A stretch of DNA of 64,000 nt from NCBI RefSeq assembly GCF_016808335.1, contig NC_053139.1:39862464-39926463 (forward strand), given 5' to 3'. Source of the DNA: Panicum virgatum. Its lineage: Eukaryota > Streptophyta > Magnoliopsida > Poales > Poaceae. A program made the position numbers and the translations under genes. How positions within the stretch are numbered: the first letter of the stretch is position 1; every line of letters starts with the position of its first letter. Positions 10,694 through 23,200 of this stretch are shown piece by piece. The notes below the pieces were generated by a model. That model worked only from the letters and a program-made list of their open reading frames with translations. It ran no database searches and had not been told where the DNA came from.

Positions 10694-11290
10694 GGGAGGC
10701 GGCGGCGGGGAGGGGGTTGATGGGGGGGGGGGGGGGGGGGGGGGGGTGCGGCGGTCGCCGCGTGAGGCGAGGCGTCGAGTTGGTGTCAGGGTTAACCTTA
10801 CCGGTGGGAACCGGTTCGGACCGGTTCCGGTTCCGGCCGGTATCCAACTGGTCAAAATTTAAAATTTAAATTTAAATTCAAAAAATAAAAAATTCTCAAA
10901 AAAAATCCTAAAAATACTTCAAGTTGTGATGAATCTAATGGTACCAAATTTTCTCAAAAATTCGTTTATTTAGTATAGTTTGCGAGGATTTAAAGTTAAA
11001 TCAAAAAAGAAAAAGAACAAAAGATAGAGGCATAATATAACTTTAGATATTTAAAGTTAAATTTAGATATTTTATGTTATCATAATGGTCATCTAAGCAC
11101 AATATAACTTTTTTCTTAGAAATCCGTTGACTTTTAGGTGTGAGTAAAAATTGCTGACAGACTGACGTATAAAATTAGTGATGAAAGAATAATTGATCCT
11201 ATTTTTTGAATTTATGTACGGGAAATAAACTATAAAAAGTATTAGAGCTATCGTAGATGAACGTGGTGTACGAAGTTATTATTTTTATAT
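10694..11290. other. RING-gene upstream region, then AT-rich DNA
   Basis: Next to the gene is a cluster of palindromic ACCGGT/CCGGTTCCGG words (10790-10845). Then follows AT-rich sequence (AATTTAAATTTAAATT and similar) with no coding signal. The ACCGGT cluster resembles dispersed grass repeat ends, but I could not classify it. Confidence 0.5.
10722..10746. repeat. Uninterrupted run of 25 G
   Basis: The run lies 29 bases upstream of the RING-gene start codon, in the presumed 5' UTR or core promoter. The transcript would carry C25. The plus strand can form G-quadruplexes. Confidence 0.95.
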
Positions 11291-11449
11291 ATAGGAAAAG
11301 TTAAATTTATTCTATATTTTCTGTACGAAATCACCATCGATGTTTTTTTTTCAAAAGATAGAGGCACCTAATAGGGAAAGTTAAATTTATTTTATATTTT
11401 CTATACGAAATCACCATCGATGTTTTTTTTCAAAAGATAGAGGCACCTA
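11291..11449. repeat. Tandem duplication, 80-bp unit
   Basis: Two copies (11291-11370 and 11371-11449) share GTTAAATTTATT, TACGAAATCACCATCGATG and CAAAAGATAGAGGCACC. They differ by a few bases, so the duplication is fairly recent. Confidence 0.85.
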
Positions 11450-11459
11450 ATAGTACCAT

Positions 11460-11790
11460 GGGTCCATTAAGTGGGGCACACTAAATGTGCATGGGTCCCA
11501 AATGGTGTGGCCCCCACTAAGTAGTATACAAACAGCAGGGCTACTACTATATGTGAACGCAGCATACAAAATTATATTATTTTTTATATGAAAATAATTA
11601 AATATATTTTATACGCGGGCCCAATTGAATAGTACACAGGCCACGCGGGTGGCCCACTTAAATAGTAGGCGGGCCCACTTAAACAGTACACATGGGCCAA
11701 TGAACAGTATACGAGCCCACGTGGGCCCACTTAAACAGTCACGTGGGCCCCGATGAACAGTACCCCGGGCCCCACGTGGGCCAGAACGAA
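11460..11790 (+). promoter_or_regulatory. Repeated GGGCCCAC / CACGTGGG cluster upstream of the AVT6 gene
   Basis: GGGCCC, GCCCAC and CACGTGGG words recur about every 25-35 bases, alternating with AAACAGTA or GAACAGTA. CACGTG is the G-box core and GGCCCA is a site-II/UP1-type promoter element (established plant motifs). Here they form degenerate repeats, so the cluster may be a repeat-derived promoter or only a transposon relic. The transcription start is not known. Confidence 0.45.
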
Positions 11791-13005
11791 CGGCAGCGCG
11801 CCGATTCCTGGCGCTTTAGTATTTAGTATAGTACTCAATACGGAATGCGTCTTCCGGAGGCGTTTGCGTAGTCCAAGCCCAAGCAGCCGTCGCGAACTCG
11901 CAGCAGCCGCCAGCCACACTGCGGGCGAGAGCGAAGAGCGCGACGGCAAGCAAGCGACGCGGTCTAGGAGAAGCGGAAGCGGAGCTGCAAGCCAGCCGAT
12001 CCAATCGCCTGACGCCACCTCGTCCCCCGCAAGATTCCAAGGCCAGTCAGCTCTTGCGTCGACATCGACGGGGGGAATCACCGTGGGGCGTGGGCGGGGG
12101 GAGAACTGTAGCGCGTGGACAGCGACGGGGTTTGTTTGGATCCATTGCTCGGCTGGTGTTTGATTGCATCGCCTGGATGCAGCTCTGCGTCTCCTGGCTA
12201 TAAAGCGACGGGGCCTGCAGCTCGAGCTGCGGGGACCGGAGACGGGGGGGAGAGAGAGGTCCCCCGCAAATTCTGCCAGCTTGGCTCTGGTTCAGTATCA
12301 GTGGCTCATTGTTTGGCTGCAGATCCGGAAGGGATCTCATAACTCAGAGAGCTGAGGTGTCGCAAGGTTTGGTCCTCATCTCTCTTCACATCTTCTTTGC
12401 GTCGAGTTCGTGGTGGGGGGAGCTGATGGTTCTTGCTTGGATTGGGTTTGTCTGAGGTGAATTTCGGTAGATGATGATGAAGGCTGTTCTTATTATTTCA
12501 CCTGTATGGTCCCGTCCTAGTGCGGCGATTTTAAGCTAATCACGAATGTATTTGCTATTTGCAATGGTGGATCGCCTCCAAGTTGTTTGTGGTGTGAATT
12601 TTGTTGGAAAGATTGGAATTTGGGGCAAGTTTAACTGGCCAGCTTCCTGGTATCTAGTGCGATCAACTCGTTGATCAGCACTTCGATTCTCTTCTTTCCT
12701 TTTATTTGAGGAAGCTAATGTTTTCTGCATACTCTAACTGCGAACTGAAGACCTGCTATCATTTCTTTTCTTTTAGTGGAGCTTTATTGATTTATCAAAA
12801 CTGCACATCTACTTAAGGTGATTTTTATTTCTAAATAGTGTAAGAAATGGAACTGCAAACTGAGCGTCACAACTTAGAGCAAGATGTATTTCATATAATA
12901 TTTGAGTAAAAAACATGTAATATAAATGGTCATTTAAATCAGTAATCTATTGCACTGAATTGCTGAGTTCAAATGTTTCCCATCCAGGGGAGTGAGAGAT
13001 AAAAA

Positions 13006-14733
13006 ATGGGGATCGGAGATGGATCCTCAAATGGGAGCCAACAATCAGCGCGTAAGGAAATAAGAGATGAGACCACGCCACTTCTTCCAGTCAAGGTGGA
13101 GGAGGATGACGGGTTTCATGAGTTCAACGGTGCTTCATTCTCAGGGGCAGTTTTCAATCTGTCGACCACCATAGTTGGGGCTGGAATTATGGCCCTGCCA
13201 GCAAGTATCAAGATGCTGGGAATCATCCCAGGAATTCTGATGATCATCATTGTGGCACTGCTCACAGAGGCATCCATCGACATGCTTGTCAGGTGCAGCC
13301 ACCAGGGCAAGATTACATCGTATGGGTGGCTGATGGGTGAGGTTTTTGGACAGTGGGGAAGAATAGCACTGCAGGCATCCGTCATCATAAACAACGTTGG
13401 TGTGCTAATTGTTTACATGATTATCATTGGTACTCTTAAACTCACCTTGCTCCTTAAAATGAACAACTTTATATGCAATGAACCTTGATTAACGCCGGCT
13501 CTTATAAACTTTTAATAGGTGATGTATTGTCGGGAATGACATCAGCTGGCGTTCATCATCGCGGTATATTGGAGGGCTGGTTTGGAGCTCATTTGTGGAA
13601 TTCCCGTCCTATTGTTCTTCTTGCTACAGCTCTTCTGGTGTTTGCTCCACTGGTGAGCTTTAAGCGTTTAGGTATGTATACATGTTTGCATGTTGGGAAA
13701 AATATCCTTCAATATATTTCCTGTTAAGCTGCATCTTATTAAAACAAATCTTGTCATTTCCTGCAGATTCATTGAGGTACACATCTGCGCTATCAGTTGC
13801 CCTGGCAGTGGTTTTTGTCGTAATTACTGCTGGAATTGCTATCATCAAGCTCTTCAATGGAACTGTTGCAATGCCTAAACTTTTTCCAGAATTAGATGGT
13901 CTTAATTCTATATGGAATCTTTTTACAGCTGTCCCTGTTCTTGTTACTGCTTACATCTGCCACTATAACGGTATGCACTACCATTGCACAGATACTTTTC
14001 TGATTCTTCAAATATTCAGATTCTAAATTTATCCTTTCATGATTCCGCAGTTCACAGTATTGACAATGAACTTGAAGACAGAACACAGATCAAACCGATC
14101 GTGCGAACATCTCTGGTCCTGTGCTCCAGTGTTTACATTGCCACAAGCTTCTTTGCATATCTCCTCTTTGGTGAGGGCACACTGGATGACGTGCTTGCCA
14201 ACTTTGATGCAAATCTTGGCATCCCGTTCAGCTCAGTCTTTGATGATATAGTGCGAGTGAGCTATGCTGCACATGTCATGCTTGTCTTTCCCATTGTCTT
14301 CTTTGCCCTTCGGCTCAACTTGGATGGATTGCTCTTCCCCACATCGAGGCACATTTCTCGTGACAATAAGAGATTTGCGATCATCACCATCTCTCTCCTC
14401 ACAGTAATTTATCTTGCTGCAATTCTTATACCAAGCATCTGGGACGCATTCCAGTTTACTGGTGCCACAGCCGCTGTCCTTATCGGTTTCATCTTTCCTG
14501 CCATGGTCATACTTAGGTAACTAAATGTTTATTCTTGTGTATATACCTGCTAGCCTGTGCATTTTACATAACACGTAATAACATGACTTAATTTTTGCAG
14601 GGATTCTTATGGAATAGCTACCAAGCGTGACAAGATCCTTGCTGTGACTATGATCGTGCTTGCTGTTCTCTCAAATTCTGTCGCCTTATACAGTGACGCA
14701 ATGAACATCTTCCGTAAAAAGGAGGTGGCCTAA
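13006..14733 (+). CDS. AVT6-type vacuolar amino-acid transporter (AAAP/SLC38 family)
   Basis: Five coding exons: 13006-13429, 13519-13671, 13767-13970, 14051-14516 and 14601-14733, all GT-AG, giving 459 residues. The length fits plant AVT6 proteins, which export amino acids from the vacuole (family knowledge). A short acidic cytosolic N-terminus (TPLLPVKVEEDDG) is followed by the family signature SGAVFNLSTTIVGAGIMALP at the first transmembrane helix. About ten further hydrophobic helices follow, including IIPGILMIIIVALLTEASID and the C-terminal TMIVLAVLSNSVALY. The start is preceded by an intron acceptor (ending 12987) in the 5' UTR, so a leader intron of about 600 bases is likely, perhaps from 12367. 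The 3' UTR probably extends to about 15050. Confidence 0.93.
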
Positions 14734-16003
14734 ACTTCAGACTTAAAAGGAGAGCTGTCGTCGATGCAGGAAGCACAGATTCATATTGCAAAATTCAGAT
14801 TCTATGAAGGAAGATGCCGATACAATTGGATGCATGAAGGGATATGATCTCTTTGTTCACGCCTGAGAATCCAGCCACTTGAAAGAATTGGATGATTGAA
14901 GTTGTGTGGTTTTCTGTACACAAATCGGCTCAGCGTCCAGTTGAGTCGCTTGCAATATATGTGTATTCGATGTGCTTGTATTAGCGGAGAAGAGAGTATG
15001 GCACGGAAAAGGCTTTCTTCCACAATAATGTAAAGTTGTACCAATGTCCGTGTTTAATTAAAATGTTTCAAATGTGGATGGCAAGAATAAGAAGAATATA
15101 ATGATTACTGTTCCCATGTTACCTTCATATCATTTATACGAGAACTAGCAAAATTCCTTGATTTCCTGTGGTGTTCCATTTTCTTGAAAGTGCGTTGCAA
15201 AACCATTGAGGCCTGAAATATGTATTCAGAAATACAAATACTACACCTTTGCACAATGAGTACTGAAAGACTGGTCATGTGTTCTTGCCCTCTGTTGGGG
15301 CCAAGAGGCACGCCCTCTTGGCCTCTTGTGCTGAATCTTTCTGCATCTTGAAAGGTCAGGGCGCCAAGCAATCAAGAGCCGAAATTAGGCACTCCGGGGC
15401 CCAGACTGCTTCTGATCGACAGCTTCTGAGATGAGGGACCCCTAGGACAATCAAAAATTTTTTTTTTTTGGCACAATTTATAGAATCCAAGTCGGCCAAT
15501 GAGTACCTTGTAGAATCGTTGGGATCTCTAATTGCGATTGGCTTATCTTTTCTGTCACTATCACCCTGTTTTTTTTTAATCCTAAGAAGCAAAGATGAAG
15601 AAAAATATTAGCAACTCGTTTGAGGTGTCACACCAGCAGCCCTAGAGTCCTAGTGCACGAGTAGGATTGAGGTGTTGCCTTGCCTATAAAAGTAGTATGT
15701 TATAGTAGATGAGTTTGGTTAGGCGGAAACTCGTCACATAACGACAGTTCAATCAACGCAAATGAGTATGACTTTATGATAAACTAGCTGCAGGTGGCTC
15801 GATTAGAGCCACAAGTTCGAGACGTTGAGACAGGAATCAACAAGAGAATGATTTACCGATGGACGCAGACGTGTTTTGCAGCTCGGTTAACTTTTGCGAT
15901 GTAAAAGATTTGTGGCCATTTGCTTCTCGATAATCTACACTAATTAGTTGGTGAAAAAGACGGTAAGGGCTCGTTGATAGGACTTAATCGCTTGGAGAGA
16001 ATC
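14734..16003. other. 3' UTR of the transporter, then unclassified intergenic DNA
   Basis: The first 300 or so bases are the likely 3' UTR. From 15100 to 16003 I see no conserved protein, RNA or clear terminal repeats. Confidence 0.5.
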
Positions 16004-16350
16004 AGGTGGTGTTTGGATCTACGAACTAAACTTTAGTCCCTGTCATTCAAAGAGAATCTTGCTATTTAAAAATATTAAATAAAGTCTTATTACAAAACTA
16101 ATTGCAGAACTCTATGGCTAAACTACGAGATGAATTAAATGAGATATATTAATTTATAATTAGTGAATGATTATTGTAGCATTACTGTTGCAAATTATGA
16201 ATTAATTAACCTCATTAGATTCGTCTCGTGAATTAGCACTCATATGTGAAAAAAAATTATAATTAAATTTTATTTAATACTCCTAAATAGCAAGATTCTT
16301 TTTGATGCGACAGGGACTAAAATTTAGTCCTTGAAAAACAAACAGATCCT
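16004..16350. mobile_element. MITE with GTTTGG / TTTAGTCCCTGTC terminal repeats
   Basis: The left end contains GAACTAAACTTTAGTCCCTGTC. The right end reads the complement, GACAGGGACTAAAATTTAGTCC. The interior has the AATTAGCA/ATTCGTCTCG words shared with the other MITEs in this window. It is a non-autonomous DNA element, superfamily inferred as Tourist-like. Confidence 0.75.
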
Positions 16351-16354
16351 CGTA

Positions 16355-16428
16355 CTAATATCTAGATGCATAGCAAAAATTATGTATCTAAAAAGTCAAA
16401 ATAAATTATAATTTGGGACGGGAGTGTA
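16355..16428. mobile_element. Stowaway-like MITE, right half only
   Basis: It shares TAGCAAAAATTATGTATCTA and TAATTTGGGACGG with the right half of the element at 7514-7658. No left terminus is present. Confidence 0.6.
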
Positions 16429-16433
16429 CATTC

Positions 16434-17915
16434 GATTCCTTGGGCTTGTTGCCGGGAATGAAGTTACGAAAAATCCGTTGTCTCGACTGATGTATTATGA
16501 CTTACGATTCGGAGCACCATCGGTTGAAAGTTGAATGAATATTCTGGTTGGTGAGAATACGCCTTCTCACGGCGTTTACGTGTTCCGATAGCACGTCTTG
16601 AGTTTTGCTTGACTCTTGTTCGGTTTCAGATCCTTTGAACCTTGGTAGCGCGCCTGCTTCCTTCAAGGTATCGAATGAGCATGCACTGCCTGCTCTTGAG
16701 CCGACGCGTCATGCTGAAAGCAACTGTTTCTGACCTCCTCGCCCAGGTACTCTCCTCCCCTGTCCGAAACTTCTGCTTCTTGCCGATGCTCTCTGCGTTG
16801 TTCCCGTGTTTCAGATGTTGCGTTCTCTGTTTCACGTACCAAGTTCCACTAGAAATATTGGCACCCTAACACCGCGCCTGTACGTGATGCGCGTATACGG
16901 CCGTGTGGCCTGGGAGGTTCTTTTTTTTGCAGCAGAAGCCAGAGAGAGAACCGGACAGAGCAAAGCAATATGTATGTGTGTACCGCCGCGTCTCCTCAGC
17001 TTCCGTGCACCGAACCTCACACAGGCGGGGCTTACGCCGACGCCCTCGGCTTCCCGTGGCCTTGCGACACAGCCGGCCGGGGGGCCCCTCCTCGATCGGC
17101 TTCCGCGCGCCAGGCCTCGCACAAGCGGGTGAGCGCCGGCGCCGTCGACCTCCCGTCGTGGCCTGGCGACGAAACCGGGCAGAGCCTCCTCTCAGGTGTC
17201 GGCCGCGGAGGCGACGACAGATCAGAATCCAAAGGCCGATGCTCGCCGCTGTCGGACATGGTCCGATAGATGAGGGCCCCCACCTGCGGCCGGGAGGGGC
17301 CCCTCTCGTGCTCCCTGGAGGACGGCAGCGCAAAGGTAAAAAGGACAGCAACAATCGCAAGTAGTCAAGGAGAATCCACATAGGGAAAAAAAAACCCTCC
17401 GACCCTTTGGCTTCGTTTGCGTGCCCTAGTATGAAAAAGAAAACAAATATAGAAACCAGAAGGGGAAGGAACGAACAGAAGAAAACAACAATGACCAACA
17501 AGGAGCGGAGGGAACTAAGCAAGGCAAATGGCTCAAGAAAAGCCGACAGATCGTAGAGGTCAGCAAAAAGAAATGATGCAAAGGATCATAATAAATAGAT
17601 TTACCCAGGAAGGAAAGAGGAATGATGGCTAGGAGATGCAGCGGAGATAAATGACGCACATGTGGAGAGTGAAGGAGGGTGAGGGCTAGGATAGCAGGAA
17701 CCAAGGCTGAAATAATACAGATTCACGGATGGTGCAGTGAGCAGGAACAAAAATGAGAAGCACGGAACACAAAAAAGCAAGCCAGCGACGGCGTTGAGAG
17801 ACCATGGGACAATAAGCGAGGCAAACCAAGTAAACTTGATTTTTTTTTAGGCAAGGATGACGCGTTGGTCGAACGCAACTGACCGATGGGCGCCAGCACG
17901 ACACCGGAGGCACGT
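16434..17915. other. Unclassified intergenic DNA with a GC-rich block
   Basis: 16880-17340 is GC-rich and open in several frames, but no frame matches a known family. Two diverged copies of a segment of about 65 bp are visible (near 16998 and 17104; shared CTCRCACA-GCGGG, CCTCGGCTTCCCGTGG against CGACCTCCCGTCGTGG, GGCGAC). The remainder is AG-rich on the plus strand with no gene recognised. Confidence 0.45.
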
Positions 17916-17921
17916 GCCTAG

Positions 17922-18037
17922 CAAGCAGGCGCCTAACCACATATGAGCACTTTTTCTTTCCGCGATATAGATTTACATACAAGCAGGCGTCTAACCACGG
18001 ATGAGCACCCTTTCTTCCAGCGATATAGATTTACATA
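17922..18037. repeat. Tandem duplication, 58-bp unit
   Basis: Two adjacent copies share CAAGCAGGCG, CTAACCAC, ATGAGCAC and GCGATATAGATTTACATA. Confidence 0.85.
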
Positions 18038-18618
18038 TTCATCAAGAATCCAGCTTAAGCTTCACGTACCATTGAGTTTGCACCTCATATTTTTTTCCAT
18101 CTTAAATTATCTAAAACATCGTGGGTACAACCTTATTTGATCATCTCAAACATCCGTGGAAGTATGGTAAGTTTATAATGTGTGTGGGACGAAGAATATA
18201 ACACGAGAGGGGGTAGATATACTCCGTAAGGCCATGAGATTCTTGATCCAAACGCAGCAGCAGGATCTCAACGAGTAGGTCGTTCCTCTTCAACATACCT
18301 TTGCCGCTGCAAGGCGTGGTGGGTGAAAATAACCCTGTGGAGCGTTGAAAGCCTTCTCATCCATGATGCCGGCATCACGGGCTTCAACTGCTTTACGGGG
18401 GAATGCAAAAAACAAAAGTCAAAGTCAAACTTTGTTCCCAAAAATTTAGGTTGCATAAAGAAGCAAGTGTACTCTCATATTACTACCGTGGTTGGGAGGA
18501 TTTCCCTTTCTTCCACTCTCAAGGATGGGTGTGCTCTGGAGTTCATCACCTCGAACGACAGCTCCGGCAAAGACATGGCCGACGACGAGTGCGGTCAGCG
18601 CCAAAGCAAGGATAACGA
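18038..18618. other. Intergenic DNA, no recognised gene
   Basis: A 105-codon open frame at 18323-18640 has no recognisable family, runs into the MITE that follows and was not accepted as a gene. Confidence 0.5.
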
Positions 18619-18723
18619 GGCTGTTCGGCTGATCCAGTGAATAGTGTTCGGCTGGTAGAATAAATAGTATTATGTGAGAGGAGATAAACCTAGACAAGCT
18701 AAGATTGGATCAGCCGAACAGCC
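18619..18723. mobile_element. Short MITE with 18-bp perfect terminal inverted repeats
   Basis: GGCTGTTCGGCTGATCCA at the left is matched by TGGATCAGCCGAACAGCC at the right, enclosing about 70 bases. Flanking bases do not show an obvious long target duplication. Confidence 0.8.
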
Positions 18724-20249
18724 CCAACCTTGTAGCCACCCATACTTGTCCCCTCAACTCTTTCTTTGCTCACAAATTGTTGCTGAGAAAGTTTAAGTGC
18801 TATTCGGTTGTATGAGCTTCTGAGGCTGTGACTTATATATAGGAGAGAGTCTTAACAATTCAGTCCAGCAGTTAAGTTGTTTGGTAACTGATCTTTATAG
18901 CTACATAATTAAGAAAATGATTTTAATGATGACTAGTAAACAGTACAGGCTGGTGCTCGGCGCTCGATGTTTACCCGTTATGACATTACGGCTCAGCTCC
19001 CACAGGATCAGACTGGTCCATAACCTTTGATGGAATGGAATCGGCATAGATGTAGGCTGCATCCACCATCGAGGAATCAATATCTTGTAGTAGGTATGAC
19101 TAGCTTGATTGTTTTTAGTAGATCACATACCGCTTCTTTGTTTGGTTTCAGAAAAGGACATGTAGATTGGCAGAAGATTTCTTGGTGTACGACTTCAAGA
19201 AAAGGTACAGGAGTAAGGTGTGCGTACGTGACGGTCACTTACTCAGTTGATTCAAGTCTCTTAACCCCTGCTTGGCCGGCCTGCAGATCATCATTTACAG
19301 GATGCTTACAGGATGCTTACCGGAGCCTGAGCTGTTTGTTTGCGTGTGAAGCGTCGTCGGCCGTTGACAAGCTCCTGCATTCCCGATGAGATGCAGCAGC
19401 AGTAACATGCAATGCAACACCCCGTGCCTTATGCTTCACATCACATACGAACGCAATGCAAATCTATGCTCCCAATTCAAACTTCTTTTTTTTTTTTGGA
19501 AGGAAACGGGCAGCGAGCGACCTCCTTGCCAGCCTGACATTCTTTCCAAAAGACACAAGCTGTTCCTGTCCCAGAGTTCAGTTGACATTTGATCACATGA
19601 GTGCGATCAAACCGAGAAAAAAAAAGTTGAGCGAAGAAAATGAGTGGTTTAACCCTAGCTAACGATCTGTCCGAATCTGTACTGCCCAGCCGCCCCACCC
19701 CGGTACAAAAATAAACTGCCAGGTGGGGCCCACCGCGCCCCGGCCCCGCTTGTCGGTGACAGGCGCTGCCGATCACCTCGAGTCTGCAAAAGCGAAGGCC
19801 GACGTGACTTTTCCCGAAAGCGCCGGCGTCCCTGCCGCCGCACCTTTCCGTGTTCTTTTACTGAGGCGACGCCAAAAAAGAAAAAAAAACAGAGACTTTT
19901 TTCACCCGTTTTTGCTTGAGAATGCATCCAAATTTGCCCCGAATTTAGCGGGCTTTTGGTTTGTAGATTCAAAAACCCTCCCTGAAGCTCCGGTCGCCGA
20001 CTCGCCGGCCAAGCCAGCCAGCCAGGCCAAACACCAGACGGCGGGGCCCACCTCCGTTTCGCATTAACAAACCACCACCCCGCCCGCCGCTCCGCTTCCC
20101 CCTTTCCCCTCCGATCGCGGCGGCAGCTTCCGCGAAAGCCTCCGCTAAAAAAACCGAGCCCGCCACGCCGCGCGCGCATCTCCTCCGCCGCCCGGAGGCC
20201 GGAGCCTCACTCACTCCTAGCAGCGCTGCGGTCGCGGGGGGCTCCCCCG
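18724..20249. other. Intergenic DNA and promoter of the hydrolase gene
   Basis: 18724-19680 shows nothing recognisable. 19700-20249 becomes GC-rich and is the likely promoter and 5' UTR of the gene starting at 20250. Confidence 0.5.
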
Positions 20250-23200
20250 ATGGGCGCCGTGGCGTCGACGGTGGCGGCGCGGTTCGCGTTCTTCCCGCCG
20301 AGCCCGCCGTCGTACGGGGTGGAGCCGCCGCCGTCGCCGGCGGCCGCGGCGGTGGACTCCGAGGTGGTGGAGCTCAGCGGGGTGCCCGTGCCGCGGGGCC
20401 GCGGCGTGGAGGCGCGCCGGCTGCCCACCAAGCGCGGCACGGAGGTGGTGGCCATGTACGTGCGCCAGCCCGGGGCGCGCCTCACGCTGCTCTACTCCCA
20501 CGGCAACGCCGCCGACCTGGGGCAGATGTACGAGCTCTTCGTCGAGCTCAGCACGCACCTCAACGTCAACCTCATGGGGTACGTGCCGTCCCGTCGCGCC
20601 GCGCTTTGCTGCGGGCATTGGGTGCTTCTCGTCGAGATCCTGCCTGTCGTGGGCAGCTTATTTTCATTAGTACGCTGTGTTGTTAGTATCAGGTCGCTTG
20701 ATTGGGTAAAAAGGAATGCATCTTTTTAGGACTGTTATTGTTGGCATTGCAAGTCCTGTATGTTCTAGTTTAGAACTTGCTTGCCTGCATATGATTGTTC
20801 GGGTAAATTTGGGATCTTGCGATTCATCGAGCAATGTTCGACTCCGTAGCGGCTTTTTAGGAGCTTAATTGGATGCTTCATTTTCATTAGTAGAAATCTT
20901 TCATGTCCATTGATAGAAATTGTAATCTAGAATTGAAGTTAACTTTGGGGGGGGGGGGGGGGGGTCGTCCAAGGTCGTGCACGCAGTTGGATTGTGTATC
21001 TGTGGAAGTTTAGTGTCAGACTCTGTTGCAAAATGTACTTGTTTGGGAAGTTTGTGCCACAGGGCAAATGTTGAGATATTATGTGGTGTTAATTGTTATA
21101 TCGGTGGGAATGTCCTAGGCTGCGACAGTGCAGCTTATCTGGATGTGTGGTTCAGAAAGTTAGGCGGTTCTGGTGTACAGTGTCTGGGTTTTATTGAAGC
21201 TGGTAATTGTTTGCTAGTGCATACTTAAGCTGACTGGAAAGTTTGGATGTTGATGTGCTGTACTGTTGGGCACGTCTGCTTCATTGTCATCAGTACCAGA
21301 GTTGCTCGGAACTTCTTGGGCTTCTTGGATCTGGGGTAGGAAGACTGGTCGTCTATATTGGAGCTTCTGGTTGTTAATCGAGTTTGACTTGTTATCGAGT
21401 GTTAAATAATCCGGTTGGTATTATAGAGCTGCTATGTTAGTTGTAGTTTTAGTGGGAGTGTGGGACCCATGTTGCCTAGGTAATCTTTGGTTAGAATCTG
21501 AACAATATCACTAATCTATGGATTCTAGTTGTGCCTGATTGAGATCGACTGTCCATTCACTTAACGTAGTGACTGGAAGCTGCATATGTAGGGATAGAGT
21601 CATGCTTGATGCTCACTTCTTACTCCTTGTTTGCTTGCGCTCTACCAAATTTACTTGCTGTTACCAACCCATGGCTACCAAATTTCACTTGGCTAACATA
21701 AGCTACATTCTGCCTCGCTGGCCCTGCGGTGACACACTGTCACTGGCAGCATGAACTTTAACTTTCCCTGTTGCCATTCTATTGGGTAAAACCCTCAGTA
21801 ACAACCTCCATGTCCAAGTGAAATGTGCTACAGCATGCTTCCTTGGAGGTGTTTATCCTCTTTCCACTTGACTCCCATGGTTAGCCACTGTTGAAAGTTG
21901 TCAACATTGCCCAGCTGAAGTCCAGTTTCTCAATTTAAAAGTTTTATGTTCGAATTGGAGGTTTGAAATATCTACAATACTTCATATTTGGTTTCTCTTT
22001 GTTCCAATAGCTGTCCATTGGCTTCTCTAATCCAAGTTTTGCCCTTGTTTTTAAGTTTGGAGGACATGCTTATAGATTTTGCCCTACAAAGACATTTTAG
22101 TTATCAGGTTTTGCTGAGGGCTTAGGCATTTCTGGTTTGCTGGCTATATTTACTAATGGGCTGGGAAGAGCTGTTGGTTGAAATGTTTTACAGTCGTCTA
22201 TTCGGACCTAGTCGCCATGGCACCGATAAGGTGATTAGTCGAGATTAGTCGTCGATCAGGCCGATTAGTCGAGCCTAGTCGTCTGTATAGTCGTCCTATC
22301 ATGCTAGGACCGATATGATATGTATACTATTCATTACATAATGTATATCAAGCATGAACACCGCAATGATGGTCAGTTGGTCACTCACTTGTGAGATTTG
22401 GGTGACAGCAGGTCTGAGGCACATGCATTTGTGCATATATACCTAAAACCTAATGGGCCTAATGCCAGCCCAGCAGCCCAACCACACAGTTGACGCGGCC
22501 CATTACTACAAATCTGATCGTTTTCCTACCTAGTCGAACGACTAATCGCGACTAATCGACGACTAATCGGACGACTAGAATTCTAGTCGCTCATACCTAG
22601 TCGTTGCTCCTTATCGGCACCAAGGGAACGATAAGCCTGACTAATCGCGACTAATCGCGATTAGTCGGACGACCGTAAAATATTGGGTTGATCAGAATCA
22701 TTGAACTTTACAGTAGATCTAATACTTCATTAACTAATTTACAATCTTGTGGTATGAAGTATCTGGTCAGCTCTTTACTCCAACATAAATTTTCTGATTT
22801 GCCCTTTTGTTTCGTACTGGAAACATTATTTTTTGCCATATTATAGCTTTCATCCTAGTTTAACTTTTCTATGGTAGAGAACTAGCTACAATTTGATATG
22901 TAGTTTGACTTTTTAACTGGTGTACCTATCAGACTGTTGCCTTGACACAGTGAAAGCTATACCGTGATTGGTTATTATGCATTATCTCTATGGTTTTTTT
23001 TTGAACTTCCTATTGTGCTCACGATATATATGCTTCTCATTTTGATGCCTCATCAGTCATGAACTTTGTGTGCCTATATTACTCGGCGTTAGTAACCTCT
23101 GAATTGATATTTTCCTGCAGTTACGATTATTCGGGGTACGGACAATCATCTGGGAAGGTATAAACTCACATTTTTCTAGGAAAGTACTTTCCCTTTCCCT

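Noticed and set aside
9770..10855. Longer RING protein starting upstream of MADFGDEL
   Set aside because: The extension is a translation of the poly-G tract (proline run) and ACCGGT repeats, and the upstream sequence has no family conservation.
16866..17522. Open frames of 150-218 residues around 17 kb
   Set aside because: Same base-composition effect. The internal diverged repeat suggests repeat DNA, not a gene.
18323..18640. 105-residue open frame before the short MITE
   Set aside because: No homology recognised, no upstream exon or promoter signal, and its end lies inside the MITE.
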